Below are positions 51,551-60,431 of a DNA stretch of 64,000 nucleotides, piece after piece. The DNA is from CALCZU01 sp964396165. GTDB lineage: Bacteria > Bdellovibrionota > FAC87 > UBA2466. Every line of letters begins with the position of its first letter. The first letter of the stretch is position 1. Below the pieces are notes generated by a model that worked only from the letters and a program-made list of their open reading frames with translations, did no database searches and was not told the origin of the DNA. Where the stretch lies: positions 1 to 64,000 of the forward strand of contig CAYNEF010000001.1 in assembly GCA_964396165.1 (NCBI GenBank), written 5' to 3'. The translations under genes were made by a program, and so were the position numbers.

Positions 51551-52309
51551 ATGGGTAGAATTTGTGAAAATGTAAGATTTTCGATTCTCATTTTTGTCAT
51601 TGCTGCTGTTTCCGGCTGTAATTACACACGTAGTAAACTGGATGGGACAAAGCCTTTAGTCGGAGAGGGAAGATTTCAGAGCATCCAGAGAAATATCCTT
51701 ACACCTAAGTGTGTAGGCTGCCATGGAAGCAGTTCAATATCTGGAGGTGTAGATCTCTCTACTTTCGAACGACTCATGCGAGATCCTGTTGTGGTTCCGT
51801 ATTACCCCGAAAAAAGTAAACTCTTCACTTGTGTTAAATCGGGGTGGATGCCGAAAGCAGATTCACCTCTCTCCAATGAAGAAGTCGATTCTATTTACCA
51901 ATGGATTTTAGCTGGGGCAGCAGAAGTAGGAGACGGAGACCCTTCCGCACCTTCTCCATCACCAACTCCATCACCAACTCCTACACCCACACCGCCGCCA
52001 ATAAAACCAGAACCCAAATACAGTTGGCTACTCGCTAATGTCTTTTCCAAACCAATTCCGGGAGGACAGAGTTGTATAGAGTGTCACAGTGGGCCTAAGC
52101 CTAAGGCAAACGTAGATCTCACTACTTACCAAAAATTGATGGACTCAGAAGGGATTATGGCAAAGCCCATAGTAGCCCAAAGTCCCGAAGAAAGCGGAGT
52201 GTATGACCAATTAGTAAGGCAAAAAATGCCACCATTCCCCACAAAGCTTTCAACATTAGAAATTAAAGCAGTTTACGATTGGATCTCCAAGGGAGCGGAG
52301 AACAACTAA
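51551..52309 (+). CDS. Diheme c-type cytochrome lipoprotein
   Basis: A 252-residue protein with a lipoprotein signal (ILIFVIAAVSGC) and two cytochrome c motifs, CVGCH (about residues 52-56) and CIECH (about 180-184), each with a later Met in a MPK or MPP context as possible axial ligand. A Pro/Ser/Thr linker of about 30 residues joins the two domains, which are repeats of one another (CHGSSSISGGVDLSTFERLM and CHSGPKPKANVDLTTYQKLM). It is the only gene with heme sites in the metal island and may pass electrons during copper oxidation. The start is the ATG at 51551. Confidence 0.75.
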   Translation: MGRICENVRFSILIFVIAAVSGCNYTRSKLDGTKPLVGEGRFQSIQRNILTPKCVGCHGSSSISGGVDLSTFERLMRDPVVVPYYPEKSKLFTCVKSGWMPKADSPLSNEEVDSIYQWILAGAAEVGDGDPSAPSPSPTPSPTPTPTPPPIKPEPKYSWLLANVFSKPIPGGQSCIECHSGPKPKANVDLTTYQKLMDSEGIMAKPIVAQSPEESGVYDQLVRQKMPPFPTKLSTLEIKAVYDWISKGAENN

Positions 52310-52444
52310 AGTGTTACAAGGGACGTAATTGTTAATTGTAAAATAGTAATAATTACAGTGGTATATACGCTATTCACATGACCACTCTATGCCCCGAAAG
52401 TGTGGTGTCTTGCTTGTAAATACGTTCCCAGGTAATCCTATATT

Positions 52445-53152
52445 ATGGAAAAAGTTCGCATATTAATAGTAGAAGATTCCCCAGATGTAGCAAGTTTACT
52501 TGAAAGAGGACTTATTGAAGAAGGGTTTCAAGTATCGGTCGCTAAAACCGGTAATGAAGCAATGAGGCTTTTTGACGAGTCTTGGAATCTGGTTATTTTA
52601 GATCTCATGTTACCGGATGTTCCTGGAGAATCTCTGCTGGATTACCTCACTCAAAAAGTAGATGCTCCACCTGCTCTAATTTTGACAGCTAGAACTCGCT
52701 TGGAAGATAAGGTCGCACTTTTTCAAAGAGGGTGCGATGATTACTTAACTAAACCTTTCGCCTTTGAAGAGCTTATAGGTCGCGTAAGGGCGCTCTTAAG
52801 AAGATCTCCTCGGCCAATACCAGACGCTGTCGAGTATGAAGGAATCACTCTGGATTCCTCAACTCACGTACTCGTAAAAGAAGACAAGAAAATTACGCTG
52901 ACTCCAAAGGAATTTGCTATTTGCAAACTTCTTGTTCGTGAGCCCGGAAGAGTATTTACAAGGCGTGAATTATTGCATTCGATCTGGGGTCTGGGGAATG
53001 AGCCAAAAACCAATTTCATCGAGGTGCATCTTGCGAATTTAAGAAAGAAGTTGGAACCCATCAAGCTCGACAAGTGGCTTCAAACAGTTCGCGGTAGCGG
53101 CTTAGCGTTTTCAAAAAATGCAATTATGCCGATTGAAATTCATGGATCTTAA
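52445..53152 (+). CDS. OmpR-family response regulator (CusR-like)
   Basis: A 235-residue regulator. The receiver (1-118) has the acidic pocket VEDSP, phosphoacceptor Asp in LVILDLMLPDV and Lys in YLTKPF. The C-terminal winged helix (about 130-225) has LTPKEFAICKLLVREPGRVFTRRELLHSIWG and the end ANLRKKLEPI. It overlaps its kinase gene by 11 bases. The CTTAAG repeats with 11-bp period at the copper genes are the type of site this family binds, so it is the probable regulator of the island. Confidence 0.9.
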   Translation: MEKVRILIVEDSPDVASLLERGLIEEGFQVSVAKTGNEAMRLFDESWNLVILDLMLPDVPGESLLDYLTQKVDAPPALILTARTRLEDKVALFQRGCDDYLTKPFAFEELIGRVRALLRRSPRPIPDAVEYEGITLDSSTHVLVKEDKKITLTPKEFAICKLLVREPGRVFTRRELLHSIWGLGNEPKTNFIEVHLANLRKKLEPIKLDKWLQTVRGSGLAFSKNAIMPIEIHGS

Positions 53153-54455
53153 AGTTAAATTTTCTCTTACGTTCTCTCTTGTCGTATCGCTATTAATGGC
53201 ATTATTTTCATATGCTGTTTATATCCAAGTCGAAAAAAAACTTTTGAACTCCGCTCATCAATCCCTGTTTGAGCACCTGGAACACGAATGGAGGCACCTA
53301 CAACTGAGTGACGATCAATTTAAAGCGCATACTAAAGGGAGTTCAACCCTTCCAAGCAAAACTTTTTTTCATAGAATATGGAAGGGCGAAACCTTACTAA
53401 AGGATACTTTTCCCTTCGCGATAGATTTGAATCCTAATGGGATACTTCCTAAAGCAGATAATTTCATGACGGATAGGATTAAACACGAGCTAAATGGGGA
53501 ACAGTTTACCTTGGTAGGTTATTCAGATCTCAATTCAACGAAAGAATACCTAGCAGCCTTAAGAAAAGTTCTTAGTCTTGCGTGCTTAGCAGTACTTGCC
53601 TTGATCCTACCGTTAAGTCTTTTTTTAACACGATCTCTATTGCGACCATTTCGAAATTTATCGCAAAAAACGCAAGAGTTTGATGTCCACTCTCTTGCTT
53701 ATCGTTTCCAAGAACCAAAAAGAAAAGATGAATTTGGAATTTTAGTGAGAAGCTTCAATCATCTATTAGAGCGACTGGAGGTTTCATTTAAGCAAACAAA
53801 CCGCTTTGCAAGAAATGCTTCGCACGAGCTAAGAACCCCTCTTACGGTCATTCGAGGAGAAGCAGATTTGCTTTTAAGAAAACCGCGTTCGAAGGACGAG
53901 TATGAAACGGGACTTTCGAAAATTCGTTCCCAGTCCGAAAACCTCCAGTATACTGTTGCAAGACTTTTAGCATTGGCTGACTTGGAAAGAATTGAAATAG
54001 AAAGAAAACATGTCGCTATAAACGTGAAGAAAAGTATTGAAGAGTCGATTTTGTCACTCAACCAACTTCATCGAAATATTCAACGAGATATCAAAATTGA
54101 AGGAGATGATGCTGTCATCTTCGGACATAAGGAACTTTTTTCCAGCATTGCGAATAACATCATAGAAAATGCGCTGAAATTTTCTAAGAGCGCTATTCAC
54201 ATACAAATCAACAAAGAGAAGTCCGGAATAACTCTAAAAGTGAACGATGATGGTGAGGGTTCGGACTCTGACTTAAGTGGTTCAGAACTTTATCCAATGA
54301 GGGAAGGAATTTCCCAGTCTCTTCCTAAGGGACATGGATTGGGACTTTCTATTGTAAAAGCTTGCGTAACTGCTGCACATGGAACACTTGTATTTAGTAA
54401 AAGTTATCTTGGGGGGCTAGAAGTCAGAATTTTTATTCCTGAAAGGATGAGCTAA
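53142..54455 (+). CDS. CusS-like sensor histidine kinase
   Basis: A 437-residue kinase. I start at the ATG at 53142, which opens with the first membrane helix (FSLTFSLVVSLLMALFSYAVYI). A periplasmic domain, a second membrane helix (about 155-175), a HAMP-like stretch, then the dimerisation box NASHELRTPLTVIRGEADLLL with the phosphoacceptor His, and the ATPase domain (NIIENALKFSKS, GHGLGLSIVKA). The architecture and pairing match CusS/CopS, which sense periplasmic copper or silver. Confidence 0.9.
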   Translation: MDLKVKFSLTFSLVVSLLMALFSYAVYIQVEKKLLNSAHQSLFEHLEHEWRHLQLSDDQFKAHTKGSSTLPSKTFFHRIWKGETLLKDTFPFAIDLNPNGILPKADNFMTDRIKHELNGEQFTLVGYSDLNSTKEYLAALRKVLSLACLAVLALILPLSLFLTRSLLRPFRNLSQKTQEFDVHSLAYRFQEPKRKDEFGILVRSFNHLLERLEVSFKQTNRFARNASHELRTPLTVIRGEADLLLRKPRSKDEYETGLSKIRSQSENLQYTVARLLALADLERIEIERKHVAINVKKSIEESILSLNQLHRNIQRDIKIEGDDAVIFGHKELFSSIANNIIENALKFSKSAIHIQINKEKSGITLKVNDDGEGSDSDLSGSELYPMREGISQSLPKGHGLGLSIVKACVTAAHGTLVFSKSYLGGLEVRIFIPERMS

Positions 54456-54566
54456 TACGATGCGCGTCTGACATATATACAGACCTGCCTCGTACCGCTT
54501 CATAGTTGGACTTAGAGCGAGCTGTCGTCCGAGGAATGCATCATAATAAAATGATCTAACCTTTTC

Positions 54567-55421
54567 TTATTGGCGTATTTCAAGGTTTTTTACGTCAGCA
54601 CCGAATCGAGCCTGAGGATAAGAACGTTTAAAATTACCTTTTGCCTCTTTGGCTTCAATGCATTTCTCGACTTTCTGGGAAAGCTCAAGCCAAGTTTGTG
54701 AGAGGGGTAAGTTATTGATTAAACATGCATCCCAGTATGTATATTCCGCTTCAGCACTGCAACCAAAAGACGTCCTGTCTTTTCTAGCAGCAGCCAAGAT
54801 AATGCGATTTGGGGCTTCCATACTTGGCTCGGCAAAAATTCCAGAATAGCATGCCGATATTAACAAAACTGTTGGTCGGGTCCCACATGTGTCTTTTACA
54901 ATTTGGTTTAGCTTGTCAGGAGTTAAAGGGTTTTGTCCTTTAATATAAAACCCTGTTTTAGAACCATGCGAAGTCATGTGAATAAGACAACCGTCCCCAT
55001 CTTGTATGTTAAGGTCATGGGCTGCCCTTTCTAAGTTAGGGACGGTAGTAGGCCGTACTCCGTTAACTTGCTGTTTTGAACTTCTTGAAAGTTGAATTGT
55101 CTCATCGATACCGTATTCAGTGAAAAGTTGAAAAAGTTTTTTTCTAGCATTGTCAAAAGCGCTAATGCTGTCATCCCCACTCATAAGAATCATTTTCCAA
55201 TTAGGTTTTGTCCCACCTTTATTATCTCTAGATTCGCTGGCTTGTTCTGATATTTTTATGCCACTTAGTTCCTCCGGAAAACTCTCTCTACCGAAGCGGC
55301 TTTTATAAGCATCTTCATTAATCTTCTTCTGTTCATAGTCATTTTGACTGGAGTTCGTTCCACACGAAGTGGTCAAAAACAAGGTTATAAGTCCCCAAAT
55401 TATGGCACTGAATTTAGACAT
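54567..55421 (-). CDS. C13/caspase-like cysteine peptidase lipoprotein
   Basis: A 284-residue lipoprotein (lipobox LTTSC) with a caspase-haemoglobinase fold protease domain. The catalytic His lies in LIHMTSHGSKTGF and the catalytic Cys in VLLISACYSGIF, each following a hydrophobic strand, as in bacterial peptidase family C13 (legumain-like). WKMILMSGDDSISAFDNARKKL marks the start of the fold. Substrates are unknown. It would act at a membrane surface in the periplasm or outside. Monocistronic, next to a trypsin-like gene. Confidence 0.75.
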   Translation of the reverse strand: MSKFSAIIWGLITLFLTTSCGTNSSQNDYEQKKINEDAYKSRFGRESFPEELSGIKISEQASESRDNKGGTKPNWKMILMSGDDSISAFDNARKKLFQLFTEYGIDETIQLSRSSKQQVNGVRPTTVPNLERAAHDLNIQDGDGCLIHMTSHGSKTGFYIKGQNPLTPDKLNQIVKDTCGTRPTVLLISACYSGIFAEPSMEAPNRIILAAARKDRTSFGCSAEAEYTYWDACLINNLPLSQTWLELSQKVEKCIEAKEAKGNFKRSYPQARFGADVKNLEIRQ

Positions 55422-55583
55422 ACGAATCCTCCATGGGTAAACTTGTCAAAACCGAAGCCGGAATTAGTTGCTGGTTATATTTTTAGAAGTTACTCTTTTT
55501 GTAAGACTGATCTCAGATATTATATTTTAAAGAGTACTTATTAACTTGCACTTTAAATTTGCATTAATAAAAATTTCCTAAGC

Positions 55584-56315
55584 TTATTGAGCCATTGCCT
55601 TTAATGTGGGACTTATTTTCACAAGGCCCCGAATAGAAGGCCCCGCATTAAATGAACTGGAAGAAGAATTACATCCCCCAAGCGTATGCACTGCTACAAT
55701 GCGGCTTCTCTCAGGCTTTTCGTAGTCTGGAATAATAACGGAACTACCCGAACTTCCCGGATTTGTATCACAACTGTGATAAAACAGTCCGCCATTCTCC
55801 TTCTTGAATTGGCAATTTTTATTTGAAACTTTCATAGGAGTACCGCCGGGGTGGTGGATCATAAGTAATGGAGTGTCTTTTGAAATTTCGCGATCACTTA
55901 TGTTATACCAACCCCAATTGACTCCCGGATTTCCCTCCAAACGCATTACCATATAATCCTGATTAGAATTTGAATTTCCAACTTCAACGACTTCCTTGCA
56001 TTTAAACGTCTCTTGACCAGAAACTTGCGACCCTAAGTAGCCAAAAGTAACTTTTGTCCCTGAACAACCAAAATTACAATGACGAGCGGTAAGAAAAAGG
56101 TCCCTTTCAATAAGCGTTCCTGTACAAGCGCTGCCGCCTGCCGTTAACTTTCCAATCGGACGTCCCATTTTTTTCATATCTTCCAGCTGACTTTTCATTT
56201 CAAGCATGTCATTTGAGCTGCAAATCGTTCGTGTATTCATTCCTTCGTAGTACGGTTCTGCCATAACACAGGCCGATAGTAATATTGCAACCAAAACCAA
56301 ATATAGTTTTGCCAT
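55584..56315 (-). CDS. Exported trypsin-like serine protease
   Basis: A 243-residue protease with signal peptide (YLVLVAILLSACVMA; the Cys in it may be a lipobox). The chymotrypsin triad is visible: His in LFLTARHCNF, Asp in QDYMVMRL and Ser in NPGSSGSSV. Multiple Cys suggest disulfides. The trypsin-type LTARHC is an unusual variant of LTAAHC. It would be secreted or surface-bound. Confidence 0.8.
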   Translation of the reverse strand: MAKLYLVLVAILLSACVMAEPYYEGMNTRTICSSNDMLEMKSQLEDMKKMGRPIGKLTAGGSACTGTLIERDLFLTARHCNFGCSGTKVTFGYLGSQVSGQETFKCKEVVEVGNSNSNQDYMVMRLEGNPGVNWGWYNISDREISKDTPLLMIHHPGGTPMKVSNKNCQFKKENGGLFYHSCDTNPGSSGSSVIIPDYEKPERSRIVAVHTLGGCNSSSSSFNAGPSIRGLVKISPTLKAMAQ

Positions 56316-56658
56316 ATTTTTCTCCTCTTTTTGCTTAAATGTCTTAAGTGAGATTCTCTACTTTTACCGTAGCAAGCGATTTAAAATCTAGGTTGATTAC
56401 TCAACCGAACCTTTAACAACAGTTATATCCACATCTCTCTTTACGGGTATTGTGAAAAATTCTTTGAGCATTCACTAAGATCTGCCTTAACAGCTGTTTA
56501 GAATAAATCTTTGCGGGGTAAGTTTTCTTGGGTGTTACTGCCGACAAGTAATTAACAAGTGATCATGAGTTTTGTGTAGGTATAAAACCTTTAACCCAAC
56601 CCATGATTAACTTAAAAATAGATAAAAATTTTAATTCGATTAATCAAAGGAGAATCCT
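56316..56658. other. Intergenic region with one CTTAAG
   Basis: A 343-base AT-rich gap between divergent protease genes. It has a single CTTAAG (56343-56348) without the second half, so it is not counted with the metal regulon. I see no small gene; promoters of both flanking genes should lie here. Confidence 0.35.
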
Positions 56659-57966
56659 ATGCGTTTAGTCTTACTTTTCACTTGTGTCTCTTCCTTACTT
56701 TTCGCGCGAGATTTAGACCATGCTTTCGCCTCCTTTTCCTCAGTTGGGCAGGTAGTTGTACCTGCAGACTTCTCATCCGCTTCACTACGCTATGAAATAG
56801 ATGTAAGTGCAAAAACAGTGAAAGGGTTTGCAACCATTTCGTTTGATACTGCTGAAAAGGGATCACCTGCCTTCGATCTTATACCTACACCTAGAAATAT
56901 CGTAGTAGACAACATAGCAACTGATGCAAAAGAAATTTCCGTGGATGGCGTGACGAAATTTAGAGCTCTTGGCAAAGTATTAGAAGCAGGTCAACACACA
57001 ATGACAATGGAATGGTCTTTGAATAATGCGACTTTCAACAATAAAACGGTCAGACTAGGTTTTTTTATGGGCGACTTATCCGACCGGAACTACTTTGAGA
57101 AATACGGCCCCACATCCTTTGAATACGACCATTATCAGGCAGAGATGGCTTTTGAAATCAAAGGTACAGATTCGAAGCACCAAATTTATACTAATGGAAA
57201 TGCCAGTGAAACCACTCAAAATTCCTGGCGCGTTCATTTTCCAAAATACTTTACCGCCTCCAGTTTTTTTATTCATATTGCCAATCAGGGATATTTCGCC
57301 GAAAAACGGTTTGACATACAACTAAAAGAAAAAACCATTCCTGTCGTTATTTATGGTTCCTCTATCAATACTGCGGAAACTACAGCGAGACGAGTTCTAA
57401 CAGAACTGGAAAATACTTACGGACCTTACGGGCATGACAGCCTTACTGTCTACATCACGTCTTCAGGGGGAGGAATGGAATACTGCGGAGCCACAATGAC
57501 TACGACTGGCGCATTAGGGCATGAACTAAACCATTCCTGGTTTGCCCGCGGGGTGATGCCGTCAAGCGGAAACTCCGGATGGATTGACGAAGCTATCGCC
57601 TCATGGAGGGATAATGGGTTTCCCAGTTATTCCGCGGCTCCAGGAAAACAGGCGCTGGCCTCTTTCTCGCCTTACCGCAGGTATACAACAAATTTAGCTT
57701 ATTCCGGTGGCATGAAAGTAATTGGACATTTAGATTCCCTTTTGGGGGGAATGAAAGGAATGTTACGATTGCTCTGGCAGGAAAAGAAACATGAAACAAT
57801 CACGACGGAAGAATTTCGTGAATTCTTAGAAAGAAAGTCAGGAAAAGATTTAAAAGCGCTTTTTGACAGAAGCGTCTACAATAAAGGCCGGGGACCGGAA
57901 GAGCCTTCGGTAGCATCTAGCCATCCACGTAAATACACGACTACAGAATTGCTTCTCCTTCAATAG
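56659..57966 (+). CDS. Exported M1-like metallopeptidase
   Basis: A 435-residue exported protein (signal peptide to about residue 17) with a beta-sandwich N-terminal domain and a gluzincin-type catalytic domain. The zinc site is ALGHELNHSWFARGVM followed by NSGWIDEAIASW, matching HExxH-(18)-E of family M1. GGGMEYCGA is in the position of the substrate-recognising GxMEN loop. The last part is shorter than in classical aminopeptidases. It would act outside the cell or in the periplasm. Confidence 0.8.
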   Translation: MRLVLLFTCVSSLLFARDLDHAFASFSSVGQVVVPADFSSASLRYEIDVSAKTVKGFATISFDTAEKGSPAFDLIPTPRNIVVDNIATDAKEISVDGVTKFRALGKVLEAGQHTMTMEWSLNNATFNNKTVRLGFFMGDLSDRNYFEKYGPTSFEYDHYQAEMAFEIKGTDSKHQIYTNGNASETTQNSWRVHFPKYFTASSFFIHIANQGYFAEKRFDIQLKEKTIPVVIYGSSINTAETTARRVLTELENTYGPYGHDSLTVYITSSGGGMEYCGATMTTTGALGHELNHSWFARGVMPSSGNSGWIDEAIASWRDNGFPSYSAAPGKQALASFSPYRRYTTNLAYSGGMKVIGHLDSLLGGMKGMLRLLWQEKKHETITTEEFREFLERKSGKDLKALFDRSVYNKGRGPEEPSVASSHPRKYTTTELLLLQ

Positions 57967-58115
57967 CTTTGTAAGGGGTTCTTTTATTGCAATGAGCTAA
58001 TCTGTGTTCAGACGTTAAGAGTTTCCTATCAGATTACACCGCGCAACAAAAGAAGTCAGATACTCTTTAAATACCAGCTTAATTTTTATTCCCACTAAGA
58101 AAAAAGGAAAAAAAC

Positions 58116-59270
58116 ATGAAAATCTTTTTCGGACTTCTCATCAGTAGTGTCTTATCAGCAGTTCCACTCCAATCCCGCCAAGTTTATGTGGATGTTCCTT
58201 ATAAAGGGCCTGAAGGAGTTAAATCACTTGTCACTCAAGGGTTAGATATTGTGGGCGTAGATTTAGAAAAAAAGATTGTCACGCTCCTAGTGGAGAAGCA
58301 GCAACTAGCAAATCTTCGCTCTTTAAAAGTGCTCGCCAAAAGAGAATTACTTGCCCCCGATTCCGCTTATAAAAAACCTTCCGACGTCGAACAATTCCTC
58401 CTTAGTACGGAACAAGCTTACCCTGATTTAGCTGTAGTGGAATCGATTGGGAAATCAGTCGAGGGAAGAAATATTTATGCCATCCACCTCTCAAACCATA
58501 AAATCAGATCACCAAAGCCCTCTGTTTTATTCGATGCCATGCACCACGCTCGCGAAATCATGACTCCTGAAGTTGCTCTTGATATTGTCGATTATCTGAC
58601 AAAAAACTACGCAACTAACGATCAAGTCAAAAAATGGATGGATAGCTACAGTATTTGGGTAGTCCCGATGGTCAATCCTGATGGCAATAATGAAGTGTGG
58701 ACCTCTCAATCGATGTGGCGCAAGAACAACCAAGGAGGTTATGGAGTCGATATTAATCGAAATTACCCGTATGCATGGAACTCATGTAACGGATCTTCAG
58801 GCAGCAAGAGCTCGGAGACTTATCGGGGCGACAAGCCTGCTTCAGAGCCCGAGACCAATGCGCTTATGGATCTAGCAAAGAAAATTAATCCTATCTTCAA
58901 TGTCTCCTATCACTCAACTTCTGAAATTGTAATTTACCCTTTTGGCTGTAATCCCAAACATATCCCGGCACCAGATCAAAAAACCTATGAAGAGGTAGGG
59001 AAAGAACTCGCAAAGCGACTAGTGCGTGATTCGGGCTCAGGTTCTTATAAAGCCGGTACTTCTTATGAACTTTTATATAATGTCGACGGCGGTTCAATAG
59101 ATTGGATGTACACTTCCAATAAAATCATGTCCTTTGTCATCGAGATGAACTCTAGCTCTCAAGGGTTTCAACCTTCTTATAAAAAATGGCGTGACAGCAC
59201 CGTGAACCGTCAGCGAGCGGGTTGGATGTATATACTAGACAGAATGAGTGGTCCCGGGATCAAAGGCTAA
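58116..59270 (+). CDS. Exported M14 zinc carboxypeptidase
   Basis: A 384-residue exported protein: signal peptide, a propeptide of about 75 residues and an M14 catalytic domain. The zinc ligands are in MHHAREIMTPE (HxxE) and SYHS (third His); the substrate-binding Arg in GVDINRNYPY and the catalytic Glu in FVIEMN. The domain resembles carboxypeptidase T or A of bacteria. It is followed by two paralogous exported proteins on the other strand. Confidence 0.85.
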   Translation: MKIFFGLLISSVLSAVPLQSRQVYVDVPYKGPEGVKSLVTQGLDIVGVDLEKKIVTLLVEKQQLANLRSLKVLAKRELLAPDSAYKKPSDVEQFLLSTEQAYPDLAVVESIGKSVEGRNIYAIHLSNHKIRSPKPSVLFDAMHHAREIMTPEVALDIVDYLTKNYATNDQVKKWMDSYSIWVVPMVNPDGNNEVWTSQSMWRKNNQGGYGVDINRNYPYAWNSCNGSSGSKSSETYRGDKPASEPETNALMDLAKKINPIFNVSYHSTSEIVIYPFGCNPKHIPAPDQKTYEEVGKELAKRLVRDSGSGSYKAGTSYELLYNVDGGSIDWMYTSNKIMSFVIEMNSSSQGFQPSYKKWRDSTVNRQRAGWMYILDRMSGPGIKG

Positions 59271-59286
59271 CTTTAGCCTTGAACTA

Positions 59287-59820
59287 TCAGAGTTGGCTTT
59301 GACCAAAAGATAATTCAGCTTGGAAATTATCCGCATTCTTGAGCTTTCCCGTAAACTTTCCCGTATTACTGAACATCTGCGGGGACTGGCCTTGGAATTT
59401 AAATAGGAAAGAGCCTGGGTTTAGGCTAACGATAGGTCCTGGAGGGTGGCAACCCATTTCCCCACCACTATTTCTGAGTATCCAAGCGACATTTTTATTT
59501 TCTAACAGCATCTCCTCGACAGAAGCTTCGTTCTGGCCCGAAATTTTAATCTGGAGACTTGAGACTTCATTCTGCGAAAACTCTGTGCTTTCCCAAGCAA
59601 ACGAGAGGTTTTTTCGCAAGATAGCCCGAGTAGCTTTTCCTTGAGACACCTCCATCGCAAGAAAGAGAGAGTTAGAGTTTCCATAGGTTTCGCAATACAC
59701 ACTCAGATCTTTATATAAAAAATTGGGTTTTATCTTGAGCCAATAAATATCTGCGGAAAAGGAAGCATGGCCCGTAACTAAAACAACAATGGCCAGAAAT
59801 AGGTTGATTCGAGTTTTCAT
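59287..59820 (-). CDS. Exported hypothetical protein, paralogue of its neighbour
   Basis: A 177-residue exported protein (signal peptide to about residue 22). It shows the same layout as the next gene upstream: after the signal peptide DIYWLKIKPNFLYKDLSVYC against DFRWLTLDINLRYSDSAIVC, and CHPPGPIVSLNP against CRPPQPLRTIQP. The two are distant tandem duplicates with 17 bases between them. No known family. Confidence 0.6.
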   Translation of the reverse strand: MKTRINLFLAIVVLVTGHASFSADIYWLKIKPNFLYKDLSVYCETYGNSNSLFLAMEVSQGKATRAILRKNLSFAWESTEFSQNEVSSLQIKISGQNEASVEEMLLENKNVAWILRNSGGEMGCHPPGPIVSLNPGSFLFKFQGQSPQMFSNTGKFTGKLKNADNFQAELSFGQSQL

Positions 59821-59837
59821 AAAAGCACCTTTCTATA

Positions 59838-60416
59838 TTATGGGGTATATTCTTTTTGAACGAATTGTAGATTTAAATCATACGATCTTTCATCAAGCCG
59901 TTTTCCAGAGAATTTCTTCCAGTCCGAATAGCTAACGTTAATTCCTTCTTCCAAGCCCTCGGTCTCAAATTCGTATGTTGTGGTATTAGGTTGAATTGTC
60001 CTTAGAGGTTGTGGTGGTCGACAAAGCAGGGCAAGTTTCATACCGTCAAAGGCAAACCATTTGAGGGTTTCCTCAGAAACTTCCCATCGTTTAAGAAAGA
60101 GTTTTCCTTTAGGGCTACGATACAATTTCATCCCCTTCAACTCAGACTGGGATAAGCGCAACTTGCTATAAACCCCGGAATAATGCCATTCCTTAGGGAA
60201 ATTACTCAACTGAGCGGCAAGAATATTATCGCCATCTACTTCAAGCGCTATTGCTACGGAACGGTCTACAATAGGTTTTCCGGCATTTGAAAAGTTATGG
60301 CAGACTATTGCCGAATCTGAATACCGCAGATTAATGTCTAACGTAAGCCAACGAAAATCAGAGGCAAAACTCGTTTGAACCAGTCCTAACAGCAAAGCTA
60401 ACATTATTTTTGTCAT
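59838..60416 (-). CDS. Exported hypothetical protein, paralogue of its neighbour
   Basis: A 192-residue exported protein (signal peptide to about residue 18) that pairs with the downstream gene in sequence pattern (FRWLTLDINLRYSDSAIVC and LLCRPPQPLRTIQP) and in orientation. It lies 15 bases after the large lipoprotein gene, so the three may form an operon. Function unknown. Confidence 0.6.
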   Translation of the reverse strand: MTKIMLALLLGLVQTSFASDFRWLTLDINLRYSDSAIVCHNFSNAGKPIVDRSVAIALEVDGDNILAAQLSNFPKEWHYSGVYSKLRLSQSELKGMKLYRSPKGKLFLKRWEVSEETLKWFAFDGMKLALLCRPPQPLRTIQPNTTTYEFETEGLEEGINVSYSDWKKFSGKRLDERSYDLNLQFVQKEYTP

Positions 60417-60431
60417 AGCAGTAACTCCTAA

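Noticed and set aside
56343..56348. CTTAAG near the trypsin-like gene
   Set aside because: Single hexamer without a partner 11 bp away.
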